Assembly (NCBI GenBank): GCA_963575745.1
Contig: CAUYUJ010015957.1
Coordinates: 239,745-303,744 of the forward strand
From: Prorocentrum cordatum
Taxonomy: Eukaryota; Sar; Dinophyceae; Prorocentrales; Prorocentraceae
Direction: 5' to 3'
Length of the DNA: 64,000 nt
A program made the translations under genes and the position numbers. The notes beneath the pieces are model-generated. The model made no database searches. It was not told the DNA's origin and saw only the letters and a list, made by a program, of their open reading frames with translations. Positions 1 to 9,460 of the stretch are shown piece after piece. Each line of letters opens with the position of its first letter. Position 1 is the stretch's first letter.

Positions 1-817
1 ACCTGCCTAGGACCCCGCGACCGCCTCGGCGATCAGGGCTGGGGATGCCTTTGCTTACCTCCCCCGGCGTCTCCGCCAGCCTTTCTTTTCTCGCCAACGC
101 TACACCCTTGCACTATCACTCAAATATATTGCGGCGGGCCCAATAAAAACAACCAATATATCGGCGCAGCAAAATTCTCGGATACCTCGAATTGAGCACG
201 GAGGCGGACGGCGCAGGAGGAAAGGGAAGCGGAACGAGACACGCGGCAGCCATAAAACCGCATGCGAAAAGGCCCACGGCGCCAGAAAAACCGGACGGGG
301 GGAAAATGGTTTACAAAACCATTGTTCTTTGTTACAGAATTTCCGCCATCCCTGTTTTGATCGCGCCGGGGGCACCCAAAACCGAGGGGGGGAAATAGTG
401 TACAAAACAACGGTGTTGTACACTATTTCCCCCCCCCCCCCTGGTTTTGGCGGCCCCGACTCGCCCTGCGCGCACCGCTCACAAGGGACAGAATACACAA
501 AGAAAGCGCTACCCGCACGGCCCTGACCTCGCGCACCCCCTCCTCTGAGGGGATGGCACTACGAGAGCGGCCTACGCAGAGCCCTCTAGCCCTGTGGCGG
601 GCCCTCGCCCCCCAAAAAAATTAGCCGGATTTCCACGTGCACTGGGACTCCTTTTCGGCCCAGGGAAGCCCAAAAAAATAAACAGGAACAGGGAAACCAC
701 GAAAAGCGCCCGAACGCCAGATTACTTGTTGTGTTGCACAAACAAAGAATCTAAACCTCTAGCAGGATTAAAAACTTCTGAACGGGGCATTGGGGACTGG
801 CTGGGTTCCGCCACTGC
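1..817. other. No gene seen; flank downstream of LINE A
   Basis: The open frames here overlap each other on both strands, contain runs of C or G, and show no recognisable domain. The stretch lies 3' of the last ORF of LINE A and may include its 3' untranslated tail, but no poly(A) tract or target-site duplication could be placed. It contains one strong foldback, listed separately. Confidence 0.5.
376..450. repeat. Foldback (inverted repeat)
   Basis: The left arm begins CCAAAACC, then a G run, then AAATAGTGTACAA. The right arm is its mirror: TTGTACACTATTT, a C run, then GGTTTTGG. The loop is about 10 bases. The only clear differences between the arms are in the G/C run lengths. A smaller hairpin built on AATGGTTT/AAACCATT lies just upstream near 305-335. 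Confidence 0.75.
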
Positions 818-1699
818 TCATTGAGGCCCCCACGACTTCCCGTTGCGCATCGGGTCCTTCTTGTTGCCGCCGCCCGCGCCCCCCTTGAAGACTAGTTTTC
901 GAGCCCCTTGGCCGTCTTGGACCTCGGAGCGGCGTCGCCCTCGAGAACCACGCTCACCGCCTTCAGGCCGCCGCTGTCTCTGGGAATGTACATGGCCTGC
1001 ATCAAGGGCGGGTTCGACATAACGCGAATATCCACTTGCCCTCCCCACTGTCACTCCGTCTACCTCAGTCATCACCTGGACGTCGAAGCAGCGGGCGGCC
1101 TTAAGCTTCGCGTCGGCGTCGCCCAACCTCTTGCCGAAGTCCACCAGTAGCTGCAGAGCGCCCGCCGCCTCCGAAGGGCACGGGCCATGGGCGGCCGCTG
1201 CCTTCACCCCCTCGCAATTCGTCTCGACTGCCCCGCTCATCCGAAACATCAGCATGCACAAGTATGCGTCCGGCTTCTTCCCGAGCGGGTGGCGTCGGTG
1301 CTCCTCGGGATCGACAACGCCGCGTGTCTCTCCCCCGACCTTCCAGTAGTGCTTGGCGCTCGCCGCCAACGCCAGCTGCGTCTGGGGGCCCACCCTGACT
1401 TTCGACACCACGTTCCGGTCGCGTGCCGAGCCACGGAAGTTGTCATCGTGCTGGAGCAAGAGTTTCGCGATGAGTTGGTCCTTATTCGCGATGCCCTTCT
1501 GCTCGGCGTCTCCCTTGGCCTCGCCCCAATCGGCGACCCCTGCCTCGCCCGCGCCCCCCTCATTGACGACCTCGGCCGCTGGCGCAAACACCAGCGCGGA
1601 GCCGCGGCGGCGGCTGCGCCGCGGGGGGCTCCAGCGCCGAACACCGCGCCCGATCGGCCCGCGGCGCAGCGAGCCGCGAACAACGACGCACCTGGACAT
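818..1699 (-). CDS. LINE A downstream ORF (ORF3-like), unknown function
   Basis: This is an open frame of about 293 residues beginning MSRCVVVRG, placed after the RT region and Cys tail of LINE A. The start is the first ATG in frame near a plausible N-terminus (1699); the frame is also open upstream. The N-terminal third is Arg/Gly/Ala-rich. The middle (KDQLIAKLLLQHDD, then KHYWKVGGETRG, then HPLGKKPDAYL) looks like real, amphipathic coding sequence. Its layout parallels the downstream ORF of LINE B: a helical stretch after the low-complexity N-terminus, then a basic loop followed by a G/P motif. I do not recognise a catalytic domain. The C-terminus is Arg/Gly-rich and may be frameshifted. 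Confidence 0.5.
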   Translation of the reverse strand: MSRCVVVRGSLRRGPIGRGVRRWSPPRRSRRRGSALVFAPAAEVVNEGGAGEAGVADWGEAKGDAEQKGIANKDQLIAKLLLQHDDNFRGSARDRNVVSKVRVGPQTQLALAASAKHYWKVGGETRGVVDPEEHRRHPLGKKPDAYLCMLMFRMSGAVETNCEGVKAAAAHGPCPSEAAGALQLLVDFGKRLGDADAKLKAARCFDVQVMTEVDGVTVGRASGYSRYVEPALDAGHVHSQRQRRPEGGERGSRGRRRSEVQDGQGARKLVFKGGAGGGNKKDPMRNGKSWGPQ

Positions 1700-1853
1700 G
1701 GCGCAGCAGGGTATCCTTTCGAATAAACGCAGCACGATAGCGGGGACATCATAAGGCACTCAGGTCATCGGGCAAGATATCCCAACGATTTGCAATGATG
1801 GAGTGGGCCGTAAATCGATGGCCCCCCAACCATTTCTGACCGTTTCATTCTTT

Positions 1854-2213
1854 TCAGCACTCAGGACAAATGAGACGTCTCGTTACTGCTATATTTCCAG
1901 CTTCGCGGAGTTGGTCACTCTCAACTTCACGCGAGAGAACTACCCCAAGCTCTGCTTGCGAGAGCACGTCGAACCAGTCAGGCCGGACTAGGGAAACACT
2001 CGGCGAATCGGTCGGTGATCTGTCCTTGCTCTCTGCAGGCAGGCGAGACCATAATTCCCGCAGATCAGCTAGCAATTCCCCGAGGCGACTGTCGCAATTG
2101 CGACGGCGGGGTTTTCGAGTGAAAGTTGAACGAATATCACTGCTCGCGCTGCTTCTGTGGGGCAATAATCGGGGGGCCCAAGTAAAAGCACATGGGCGAT
2201 CGCATGCCGCCAC
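1854..2213 (-). pseudogene. LINE A RT C-terminal fragment with Cys motif
   Basis: An open frame of 119 residues ends in ITRR-like sequence followed by LICPEC and a stop. In LINE B the equivalent position reads LVCPVC and continues into a C2H2-type finger, so the stop here probably truncates a zinc-binding tail. The region upstream (ELWSRLPAESKDRS) matches the end of an RT thumb or connection region in composition only. Confidence 0.4.
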
Positions 2214-2372
2214 TACTGCAATCTACGATACAGTAGGGTCGAACTCAAGCTGGAGACTTGGCTCGACGGCGTATTTCAGCAGTGGGAATACGAAACAAGC
2301 GAGCCGGAAATCGGCAAATATGTCGACGTTCCCTGGTCTGCCATCGCTCCAACTTCTTCACGTCCGTCTTCG

Positions 2373-3573
2373 TTAGAAACAAAACACTTCTAGCGCGTAA
2401 AACGCTATGGAACGTACACAGGAATTCCAGAGGCGAACCTCAAAGCACACGCTGAGGTTGCCTCTCAGCACCTTCTGGGACTGCCGACCGCTGGCCTGGT
2501 CGGCAGAAGCAAGGCGGGCCTCGACCTCGGCGGAGCACGAACCCGTTGCCGAGAGCAGGCAGCCGAGGTACTTCACAGTCTGCGCCGGGTGGATCGCACG
2601 AGCCTTACAATCTGGATGGGGCATGCTAACGCCAGTTTTCATAGCGTGGATGTTATTTCGAATTCCGCGGCGACCCGCGCCCACAACGCTCAACGCCGGC
2701 TCGGTTTTCGGGGCGCTCGCGGTTAAGACGCTGGCATTAACGCGCGCCCTCGGGAACTCTCAGAAGGAGTAGACTGCATCTTGGTTGTCGACAACGGTCA
2801 ACGCGACTTGGTCGTCTACAAACTTGACCTGGGGCGTGTCATGCTCCCGCCACTCGATTACCACGCTCGGCCGAAATCCTGGCAACCTTAACTGGGGGCC
2901 ATACTTCACCTGGGCCCTCGCAAACCCCTCCTCGAAGGTCTTCGTACCGATGTCCTTGGTAACGAGGTCGCGGATAACAATGAATCAACCTGGGCCCTCT
3001 ACGCTACCCCGCCAAACCCATTTTCCGAACAAGAAGCTGCCTACACGGTCGGTTAATGCGAGCGCTTCGCAGGATATAGCAGGCGCCAGTTCATGACTCC
3101 TCCACGACCAAACGGGTGCCGCACGAAAGCGCCAGCTTACCCGAAGCCGCCCAGACTTGACTACGATCTAACAAGTCGAAGGCCTTCTCAAGGTCGATTA
3201 ACGCTGCAATCAACATTCAATATGCAGACTTGGCGCGACGGGGATTGTCGCGACATCGACGGCCTGTCTGATCGACCAGGGCAATCGCACCTCGCGTAGA
3301 TCGACCTTGACGGGCCCTAAACTGCGCGCTTGACAATCGGCCCGCCATCGACCGAAGCTCCGGCACGATGGCCACGTTCGCGAAAGCCTTTCCGATGTGC
3401 CCGAGGAAGTTGGTGGTCCTATAATGGCACTTAGCGCCCATCCCGCCCCCCTTCGGCTTTCGCAACGAAGCCGTCTCACCATGTTTCACCCCCGTGGGAA
3501 CTCGACGAAAAGCGTGGGCGGCCTGGAAAACCCAAGGAAAGGCCCCCCAACGAGGTCGGCAGTCAACTCCCAT
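2373..3573 (-). pseudogene. LINE A reverse transcriptase, broken
   Basis: Several frames together give an RT. From 3573 to 3217 the sequence includes NFLGHIGKAFANV and then ARQGRSTRGAIALVDQ, which is the finger region (RT motifs 1-2). Bases 3207-3171 encode ALIDLEKAFDLLDRS, RT motif A with its catalytic Asp. Bases about 2830-2786 encode VKFVDDQVALTVVDN, motif C with the FVDD core. From 2693 to 2373 comes VKYLGCLLSATGSC, typical of the RT thumb start. Stops separate the motif A and C segments from their neighbours. Reverse transcriptase would copy the element RNA at the target site; this copy cannot be translated as one protein. Confidence 0.75.
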
Positions 3574-4445
3574 AGTTCAATTACCACGGCGTCTTCAGGG
3601 TCCTGACGGGGTCCTGTTGAAGTTGAGGGGTCCGTTCACTTGAGTACGGGGGTGCTCTTGAAATTGGAGAGCTTGTCGAGGGCCTCTGCGATGTCCTCTA
3701 CGCCGTACCTACCAACGAGCTCCTCGTCGGGGTCCACTGTCCACTGGGGTGTCCCGGGGGCATCCGTCCTCGTTCATGGGCAACTCTATGGCTTCGAAAA
3801 TCGCACATAAAGCTTCGGTCCTACCCTGCTGGTCCTCGGAGCCATCAAATCACGGGATGCCCGTGGCTGGGCTGCGGACCGTCAACATGGGCATTCTGGG
3901 CATGGGGCTAGCCGCGTGACGATGAAGCAGCAGCGTCGGATATCACGCGCTGCGTCTCCACGTTCTGCGTCGGCAACAAGGGCAGCGATACGTCGTCGAT
4001 TCTCCTAACGCACTGCATGCCTGGGCAGCTTCGCTGCTTTGCGGAACTCCGATAGGGTAGTCTTGCATAGTCAAGACTGTGGATTCAAAATACGGGCAAG
4101 CACTCTCTGCAAGTATTGCTTTCGTTAAGTCAGTACCAAGGTGCCCTCGTTCATGTCTCTTCGCGGGGTCGCTCCGGCCTTGTCCACGTATACCCGGAAA
4201 GCTGCGTCAACAACTGCGACTTCGACAGAATATTCATAACTGGATGTCGTCGAAGACAGCCTATCAGAGCCACATTACGCTTGCCAATGTCCGTGAAGTC
4301 ATCGGGCCCGTAGTTCGCGGCAAAGTCAATTACGAAAGTCCCTGACACGATCTGGGGCCTCGCCCGTGTCATGCATAGGCTGAAGGCCACGTAGCAGCAA
4401 CTCGCGATTCCACCTGACGGACGGGAGGGTATGCCGAGAATGTTT
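3574..4445 (-). other. LINE A interior, no clear motif
   Basis: This lies between the endonuclease and RT fragments of LINE A. One minus frame (4624-4151) is open for 157 residues without a recognisable motif. It is probably the decayed endonuclease-RT linker. Confidence 0.4.
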
Positions 4446-4775
4446 TCAGCGAAACCGAACTGAAATGGTGGCCTCAATCGGACGGTGGTCACGGAATCCT
4501 CCGAGGCTAACTGAAAGGGGCCGAAGAACTTGGGCGCCATGACCATATCCACCCTGCAGCCACGCGCATACGTAGTCGATATAATTCCACGTTGTTCCAT
4601 CCGTGCGAGGCCAAGCTCCGACATTGCTTTTCCTACTGTCGTGGGTGTTCAAACCCGTCATGCCTGTATTCTGGAGGATCAGGAAAAGGGGGTCGCCGTC
4701 GTGGTCAGTACTGCGGGCGATCGACTCCTGCATGTCCGACGTTGGGCAATTCAGGGGCCACGGTTCCATTGGCAT
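4446..4775 (-). pseudogene. LINE A endonuclease C-terminal fragment
   Basis: A 109-residue open frame contains NTH, then AWPRTDGTTWNYIDYV, then DHRPIEATI. These correspond to the late motifs of AP-like LINE endonucleases: an NT segment, the S/T-x-IDY segment, and the final SDH/DHRP catalytic His motif. The N-terminal endonuclease motifs are not seen upstream, so the relic is 5' truncated or decayed. Confidence 0.65.
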
Positions 4776-4780
4776 CCAAT

Positions 4781-5180
4781 CACCATATCAGTGAAGATCT
4801 CTGGGGTACCCGTCGAAACGTATTCTCGCATGTTTGCAGAAATGTGTCCTGCGCCTGGCAATGTTCTGCTGGCACTCGTTCTCGCCCTGTCACTGCACCG
4901 CGGTGCGATGCATTCTCAAGCGCCTCAAGTGGAGAAGGGAGGAAGCTGCGCCGCACGGCCGTAGAAGCACTCCGCTGAGGCCGCCGGGGCGCCGATCTGG
5001 CCCGCGCTGGGCGGCAAGTCCTGGCGGGAGCTGCCGCCGCGGGGTGCTGGGGACGGGGATTCCTGCTGCTCTGACTCTGGACAGTGCGCGGCGGGACCAG
5101 CTCCCCGCCGCTCGCGGCAAGAGAGAGAGAGAGAGAGCGTGCAGGAAATCACTGCCTCGGCCTCGGCAGCGAGCACTAGG
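4781..5180. other. No gene seen
   Basis: This is a transition from LINE A into GC-rich repeat sequence. Both strands have overlapping open frames of similar length, with no recognisable domain. A (GA)n run sits at about 5121-5138. Confidence 0.4.
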
Positions 5181-5271
5181 GGAGGGGTGGAGGAGGAGGA
5201 GGAGGAGGAGGAGGAGGAAGAGGAGGAGGAGGAGGAGGAGGAGGACGACGAGGAGGAGAAGGAGGAGGAGT
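5181..5271. repeat. (GGA)n microsatellite
   Basis: A near-continuous GGA/GAG tract with GAC and GAA interruptions. Read as protein it is poly-Glu on plus or poly-Ser/Leu on minus. Open frames through it are a consequence of the repeat. Confidence 0.95.
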
Positions 5272-5471
5272 TGGAGTTCAAGGCCTCTGCGGAGGGGGAG
5301 GGTAAAGACGGACTGGAGAGTGCCCAGGGCCACCGTCGTCGTGCTACCTCCCAGGGGAGCGCAGAACAAGGCAGGGGCCTCTCTGGTTGTCACAGCGAGC
5401 ATCGGCCACGAATGAGCCACCCGACCTGGACCTGAGGAACGGTCCGAACTGGAGGGGAAAAAAACGTCGTC

Positions 5472-5531
5472 GTCCTCCTCCTCCTCCTCCTCCTCCTCCT
5501 CCTCCTCCTCCTCCTCCTCCTCCTCCTCCTC
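5472..5531. repeat. (TCC)n microsatellite
   Basis: About 20 uninterrupted CCT units, opposite in strand orientation to the GGA tract 200 bases upstream. The pair could fold back on itself. Confidence 0.95.
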
Positions 5532-6054
5532 GAACGCGGAAACGTGGTGTCGATCTTGGTTACCGTCGATCTTGATCAGCGTCAATGCGTGGATCATTCT
5601 CGCGCATCGGCGACGGCGCACGTGCGTGGGCCATGAACAAGATCGGCATCGGCACGATCCCGTGACATGTTGGTCATGGTCCCCGTGTTAAGGAGCCGAA
5701 GTCTATACACCGATGTTTTTTCCGGCCCCGCACTGAAACTCACGCAAGAAAGCGGATCCTGGTGCATAAGGGATCCTGGTGTATACATGTTTCGCTATTT
5801 CCCGGGAAACGGATACAAAAAAAATATACACCACACCACCCCGACGTCGTCCCCGACCCTCGAAAAGTCCTGGGATTGAAAAACAGCCCGCCACTGGTAA
5901 TGTATATGCCACAATTTCCGGTCATGGTTCTGGTGTCCCTTCCCTCAACGAACACCAGAGCCACGCCTGAGCTCAGCGCGGTCCTTGCTTCAGCGTCCTG
6001 GCTGCGCGGGTGTCATTGGATGCTCATTCTGGGCACCTTCCTGGAGACACTCGC
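5532..6054. other. No gene seen
   Basis: Unassigned sequence. A short duplicated block, GGATCCTGGTG, occurs twice at about 5755-5780. Open frames are short and overlapping. Confidence 0.4.
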
Positions 6055-6185
6055 TCCACTCGTGCGTCGAAGCTGCGTCGAACGTCGGTCGATTTGAGTC
6101 GACCTTGAGTCGAACCCGGGTCGAATCTGCGTCGAACTTGAATCGAGCTTGAGTCGAGCTGCGGTCGAGCTCGTGTCGAACAGAT
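6055..6185. repeat. Phased GTCGA minisatellite
   Basis: About a dozen copies of a 9-12 bp unit of the type TTGAGTCGAAC, with the GTCGA core kept and the rest drifting. A different but similar TCGA-based array lies at 59530-59665. Confidence 0.8.
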
Positions 6186-6462
6186 CCGCTCGGTGGGCCC
6201 CGGGAAGGCCCCCGAGACGAGCAGGGTCCCCCGACCCACGAGGGCACGGCCCCGACTGGCGTGCCTCCGCGCACGAGCGCCCGCGCACTGCTCCGCCCCC
6301 CCCCCCCACCGCCGAAGGACGGGCCCCGCGCCTCTCCGCCGCCGTCGGCCGCCGCCATGGCGGCCCGCCCCGTCGCGCCGCCACCGGCTACGGCAGCGGC
6401 GGCGGCGCGGGAGCGGAGGACGACGACGACGACGAGCAGGAGCAGGAGCGGCTCCCAGCGGT

Positions 6463-6547
6463 CCTCCTCCTCCTCCTCCTCCTCCTCCTCCTCCTCCTCC
6501 TCCTCCTCCTCCTCCTCCTCCGCCTCCTCCTCCTCCGCCTCCTCCTC
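6463..6547. repeat. (TCC)n microsatellite
   Basis: A CCT tract with two CCG interruptions near its 3' end, preceded by GAC and GAGCAG runs. Confidence 0.95.
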
Positions 6548-6687
6548 GGAAGAAGTTGGTGGAAAGATGGAGCAGGAAGGCGTCGGAAGCAGATCGGGCT
6601 CCCGCCCGCCCCCCGAGCACTCGACGGTTGCAATAGGAAGGCGTCTGGGGTAGATGTGTGATAAGGGAATGCTAGGCGACGAGCCCA

Positions 6688-6869
6688 GGGGGGAAATGAG
6701 AAGGAGAAGGCCTTCTCAGAGGGCCGCGGGACTTCTTAGAAGTCCGGGGGGCTTCTGAGACGTCTCCCTGGCCTGTTTCGAACACAGGCAGAACTTCTCA
6801 GAAGCCCTCTCAGAAGTCCAGAAACTTCTCAGAAGCCTCGGAAGTCCCGCCCCTTCTCATTTCCCCCCC
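6688..6869. mobile_element. MITE-like element with 17-bp perfect inverted ends
   Basis: The ends are GGGGGGAAATGAGAAGG and its exact reverse complement. The 182-bp interior is filled with CTTCTCAGAAG-type palindromes separated by GGCC-rich spacers. It has no coding capacity. Related copies are listed at 25386, 39474, 39751, 43344 and 49809. Mobility is inferred from dispersal and inverted ends; no target duplication was established. Confidence 0.65.
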
Positions 6870-7453
6870 GCGCCCGCCGCCGAAATGCACACAGCTGCCT
6901 GCTGCCGACGACCGATGTGAAAGCAGAACCAGAGGCTGGATGGGATGGACGAGAATGAATGAATGAAAGACGACTCTGGGCCCGCATCTCTCCCTGTCCC
7001 TGCTATGCCGAGGCGGACTGAACAGCGTGCGGCAAGCTCGTGTATGTAATGCGTGTAAAACTCGTGGGTTTGCAAGTGAAACACACAGGCGTGTAATATG
7101 TACGAGAGTGCACCCGTCGGACGACTAAAAAAGTCATGAGGTTCAGAAGGGGCCCCGCGGGCCCCGACGGGCCTGTAGGCTGGGCCCCAGGGTCACGCGC
7201 ACCGACGCGTAGGGCACGAACAGACCCCAGGGAGCAAGGACAACTAAGGCGTTAGCCAAAAAGAATGGGCCAACAGGGGGGGGCGGACCTCGCGGTAGCG
7301 TGAAACAGGTGGGAGGCGACAACGATCCGTCATTAGATGATCACTTCACGCGGTCACCGTCCGATACGTAGTGCAGCGCATTGGGGAGGAGGCCGAAATT
7401 GAAGATGAGCCTGCCCCGCGCTGCATATATGAATGGATGCACCCTACGCATGC
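6870..7453. other. No gene seen; flank downstream of LINE B
   Basis: This contains a short GGGGCCCCGCGGGCCCC palindrome near 7150 and no recognisable gene. It may include the 3' untranslated tail of LINE B; no poly(A) end was found. Confidence 0.4.
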
Positions 7454-8278
7454 TCACCTGCTATCTTTTGCGTCTACTGCGTTCTGTAGTATGTCTTCCA
7501 TTGCGCCTGGTGGCGCCGCGCCCAGCGCCCTGCGCCCGCCGATCTCCTCGAGTGCCTTCTGGAGCAGGCCGCGGACTGTCAAGGGCGAAGGCAGCTGCTG
7601 CTCGTCTGATTCGGGCGGTACGCTCGGCTGTGCCACATCCCTCATCATCAGGTGGAGCTTCCTCTTGTTCTGGTCGTAGCACTTCGTGACTCGGAACAGC
7701 CGTACCATGTCGTACAGGTCGTGAGGCCGCAGCTCGCACCACACTCTGCCGTGCCAATCTTTGAGCATCGCGTGTGTCCTCGGCCCCAGCGCGGGCCCAC
7801 GCTCTAGCAACTTGGTCACGAACCCATTGAATAGATGAAGGTGAGGAGGACCGAGCTGGTGGCCTTTGCCTCGGGCTCGGACTTCGTGTGAATACGTCGC
7901 CCCTGCCTCCTGCGCGGCCTCGATATCCGGCAGGTCGGCGGTCAGGAAGTACGCGTCCACTCCTGCGGCCCACAGCTCGCGCACCAACTGGGTCGTCATG
8001 AGCGTCTGCTTCACCATCACGTTGATGAAGTTGGCCTGCTTCTTGGTGAACCCCATGTCCTTGATCAGCCCGAGGTGCCGATTGCGCTGCTGCTTGCTGT
8101 TGGGCCCGCTGGCTGCGGCCGCGTCGGAGGCGGAGCCTGGGGTGGGAGCGGAGCTCTTGCCGCCCTTGTCCTTCTGCGGGGGGCCGCCGCCCTTGGCCCT
8201 GGCCAGCACGGGAGCGCCCTCGGCCTCTGCCCCTGGCGGCCGCTTCTCCAGCATCCACTTGGGCTCGGGGGTCGCCAT
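7454..8278 (-). CDS. LINE B downstream ORF (ORF3-like), unknown function
   Basis: A 274-residue protein starting MATPEPKWMLEKR. The start chosen is the ATG just after the C2H2 tail; the frame is open further upstream but enters RT-tail sequence. Residues about 10-60 are Ala/Gly/Pro/Lys-rich and probably disordered. Residues about 60-210 look folded: GLIKDMGFTKKQANFINVMV, then LVRELWAAGVDAYFL, then GKGHQLGPPHLHLFNGFV. The C-terminal 60 residues are helical. It follows RT in the same orientation, as in LINE A, so the third ORF appears to be a constant part of this LINE clade. I do not recognise a known enzyme; an RNA-binding or chaperone role is only a guess. Confidence 0.6.
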   Translation of the reverse strand: MATPEPKWMLEKRPPGAEAEGAPVLARAKGGGPPQKDKGGKSSAPTPGSASDAAAASGPNSKQQRNRHLGLIKDMGFTKKQANFINVMVKQTLMTTQLVRELWAAGVDAYFLTADLPDIEAAQEAGATYSHEVRARGKGHQLGPPHLHLFNGFVTKLLERGPALGPRTHAMLKDWHGRVWCELRPHDLYDMVRLFRVTKCYDQNKRKLHLMMRDVAQPSVPPESDEQQLPSPLTVRGLLQKALEEIGGRRALGAAPPGAMEDILQNAVDAKDSR

Positions 8279-8299
8279 CGCCAGCCCGTCTCTCAGGTA

Positions 8300-8445
8300 T
8301 GAAAGGCAAGTGCCGCTCGCAAATGTGATCCTGGAGCTGAGCCAAATCGAAATACGAAGACGTGGCGCACACAGGACAAACAAGCCTGGGGACGACCACT
8401 GGATGCAGTGCATGCGCGCTGTGAACGTCACAAACTCCCCGACGA
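8300..8445 (-). pseudogene. LINE B C2H2-type tail, out of frame with RT
   Basis: One minus frame reads LVCPVCATSSYFDLAQLQDHI followed by CERH, which fits C-x2-C-x12-H-x4-H. The RT frame upstream stops at 8428, so a one-base change near 8440 has separated this finger from RT. LINE A shows LICPEC at the same relative place. Confidence 0.6.
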
Positions 8446-9460
8446 AATGCCCGACAGAGGTGAGCCTTCGCGGTTACCGCTCTGCCAGATCTTGCGCAAA
8501 GCAGAAACATCAGCCGCCAGAAACTGATGCGATATGTAGTCGTCATGGAAGAGCGCATGGATGTCCTCGCCCCAGACGGAGCGCCAGCCTTCATAGTCTG
8601 TTAGAAGCTCGAGCCTGTAAACGTCAGTCACGAAACGAACGGCGAACGGGTTGGCGTGAACGGCGAGGCGGCCCTCGGACAGGGTGGGGGCATTCTCGAA
8701 GCCGACGCGACCGAAGAGGAGGCTGATGACCTGGGAATGTTCTTCGGGCCATCTAACCATGGCCTGGTACCATCGAAGTCTCTGAACTAACAACTCGACC
8801 CCAGACGGAACAATATTCATCCATTTCCAGACCTCCCGAGAGTCCTTAATAATGGGATGATCTCCAGAACGGTCACACAAAGCCCCCGCAGCAATACATC
8901 GGATCTTACCCAAGAGCGCGATGTCCAGCTGGGCCTCTTGGGAGCTCGTGAGGAGATACGGCGTAAGTCCAGACAACAGCGCACCTTGCACCACAGATAT
9001 GAATACTAGCCTCTTCACCTTAAAAGGGGCCCCCGAGGTCCACAAATACTTAAAAGACATCCACCCCCTGTTGGCCGCTACTTTACTCAGTGCAAGCTGG
9101 TGGGAGAAGGCGCCAGAGGGCAAAAACTGAGGTCCCAAGTACCTGGTGTGCGGGGCCACTCGGGCCCCCCCGACCTCCGCAGCGTAAAACTGGCGAGTGG
9201 CCTTGTAACCACAAAGGCGGGGGACCAATACTTGTTTCGACGCGTTTTGCTTGTATCCGTACGCAGCCAGGGCATTGCCGAGCTTAGCCTGGGCTTCGCG
9301 CGCTGCGGCGACAGCCTCGGAAAGCGCCCCCTCCTGGAGTAGCAAAAAGTACGCCAGATCGTCCACGTATTTGAACAGGCCCGCATAGACCTCGCGCCCG
9401 AACACGGGGCACGACACGCACAAAGCAGGGTCCTGAAACTGGGCGAGCCACTCCTGGAGG
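8428..9460 (-). pseudogene. LINE B reverse transcriptase, C-terminal part
   Basis: An open frame of about 331 residues includes GLFKYVDDLAYFLLL, RT motif C with the catalytic YVDD (about 9380-9339). It continues with KQNASKQVLV and TRYLGPQFLPSG (thumb start) and a long helical C-terminal region. It is in a different frame from the first half of RT. The switch lies in a C-rich run near 9455-9462: across it one frame gives EFRVDFARP and the other LQEWLAQFQDPALCVSCP, which together make one continuous protein. Confidence 0.75.

Larger units (their letters stand above)
818..4780 (-). mobile_element. LINE A, degenerate non-LTR retrotransposon
   Basis: Read on the minus strand, the pieces come in LINE order: the C-terminal part of an endonuclease (4775-4446), RT finger motifs (about 3480-3260), RT motif A (3207-3171), RT motif C (about 2830-2786), an RT thumb segment (2693-2373), a Cys-containing tail (2213-1854), then a further ORF (1699-818). 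Frames change between the pieces and stops interrupt them, so the copy is dead. Its 5' end is not visible. The order matches LINE B, so A and B probably belong to the same clade. The boundaries are approximate. Confidence 0.75.
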
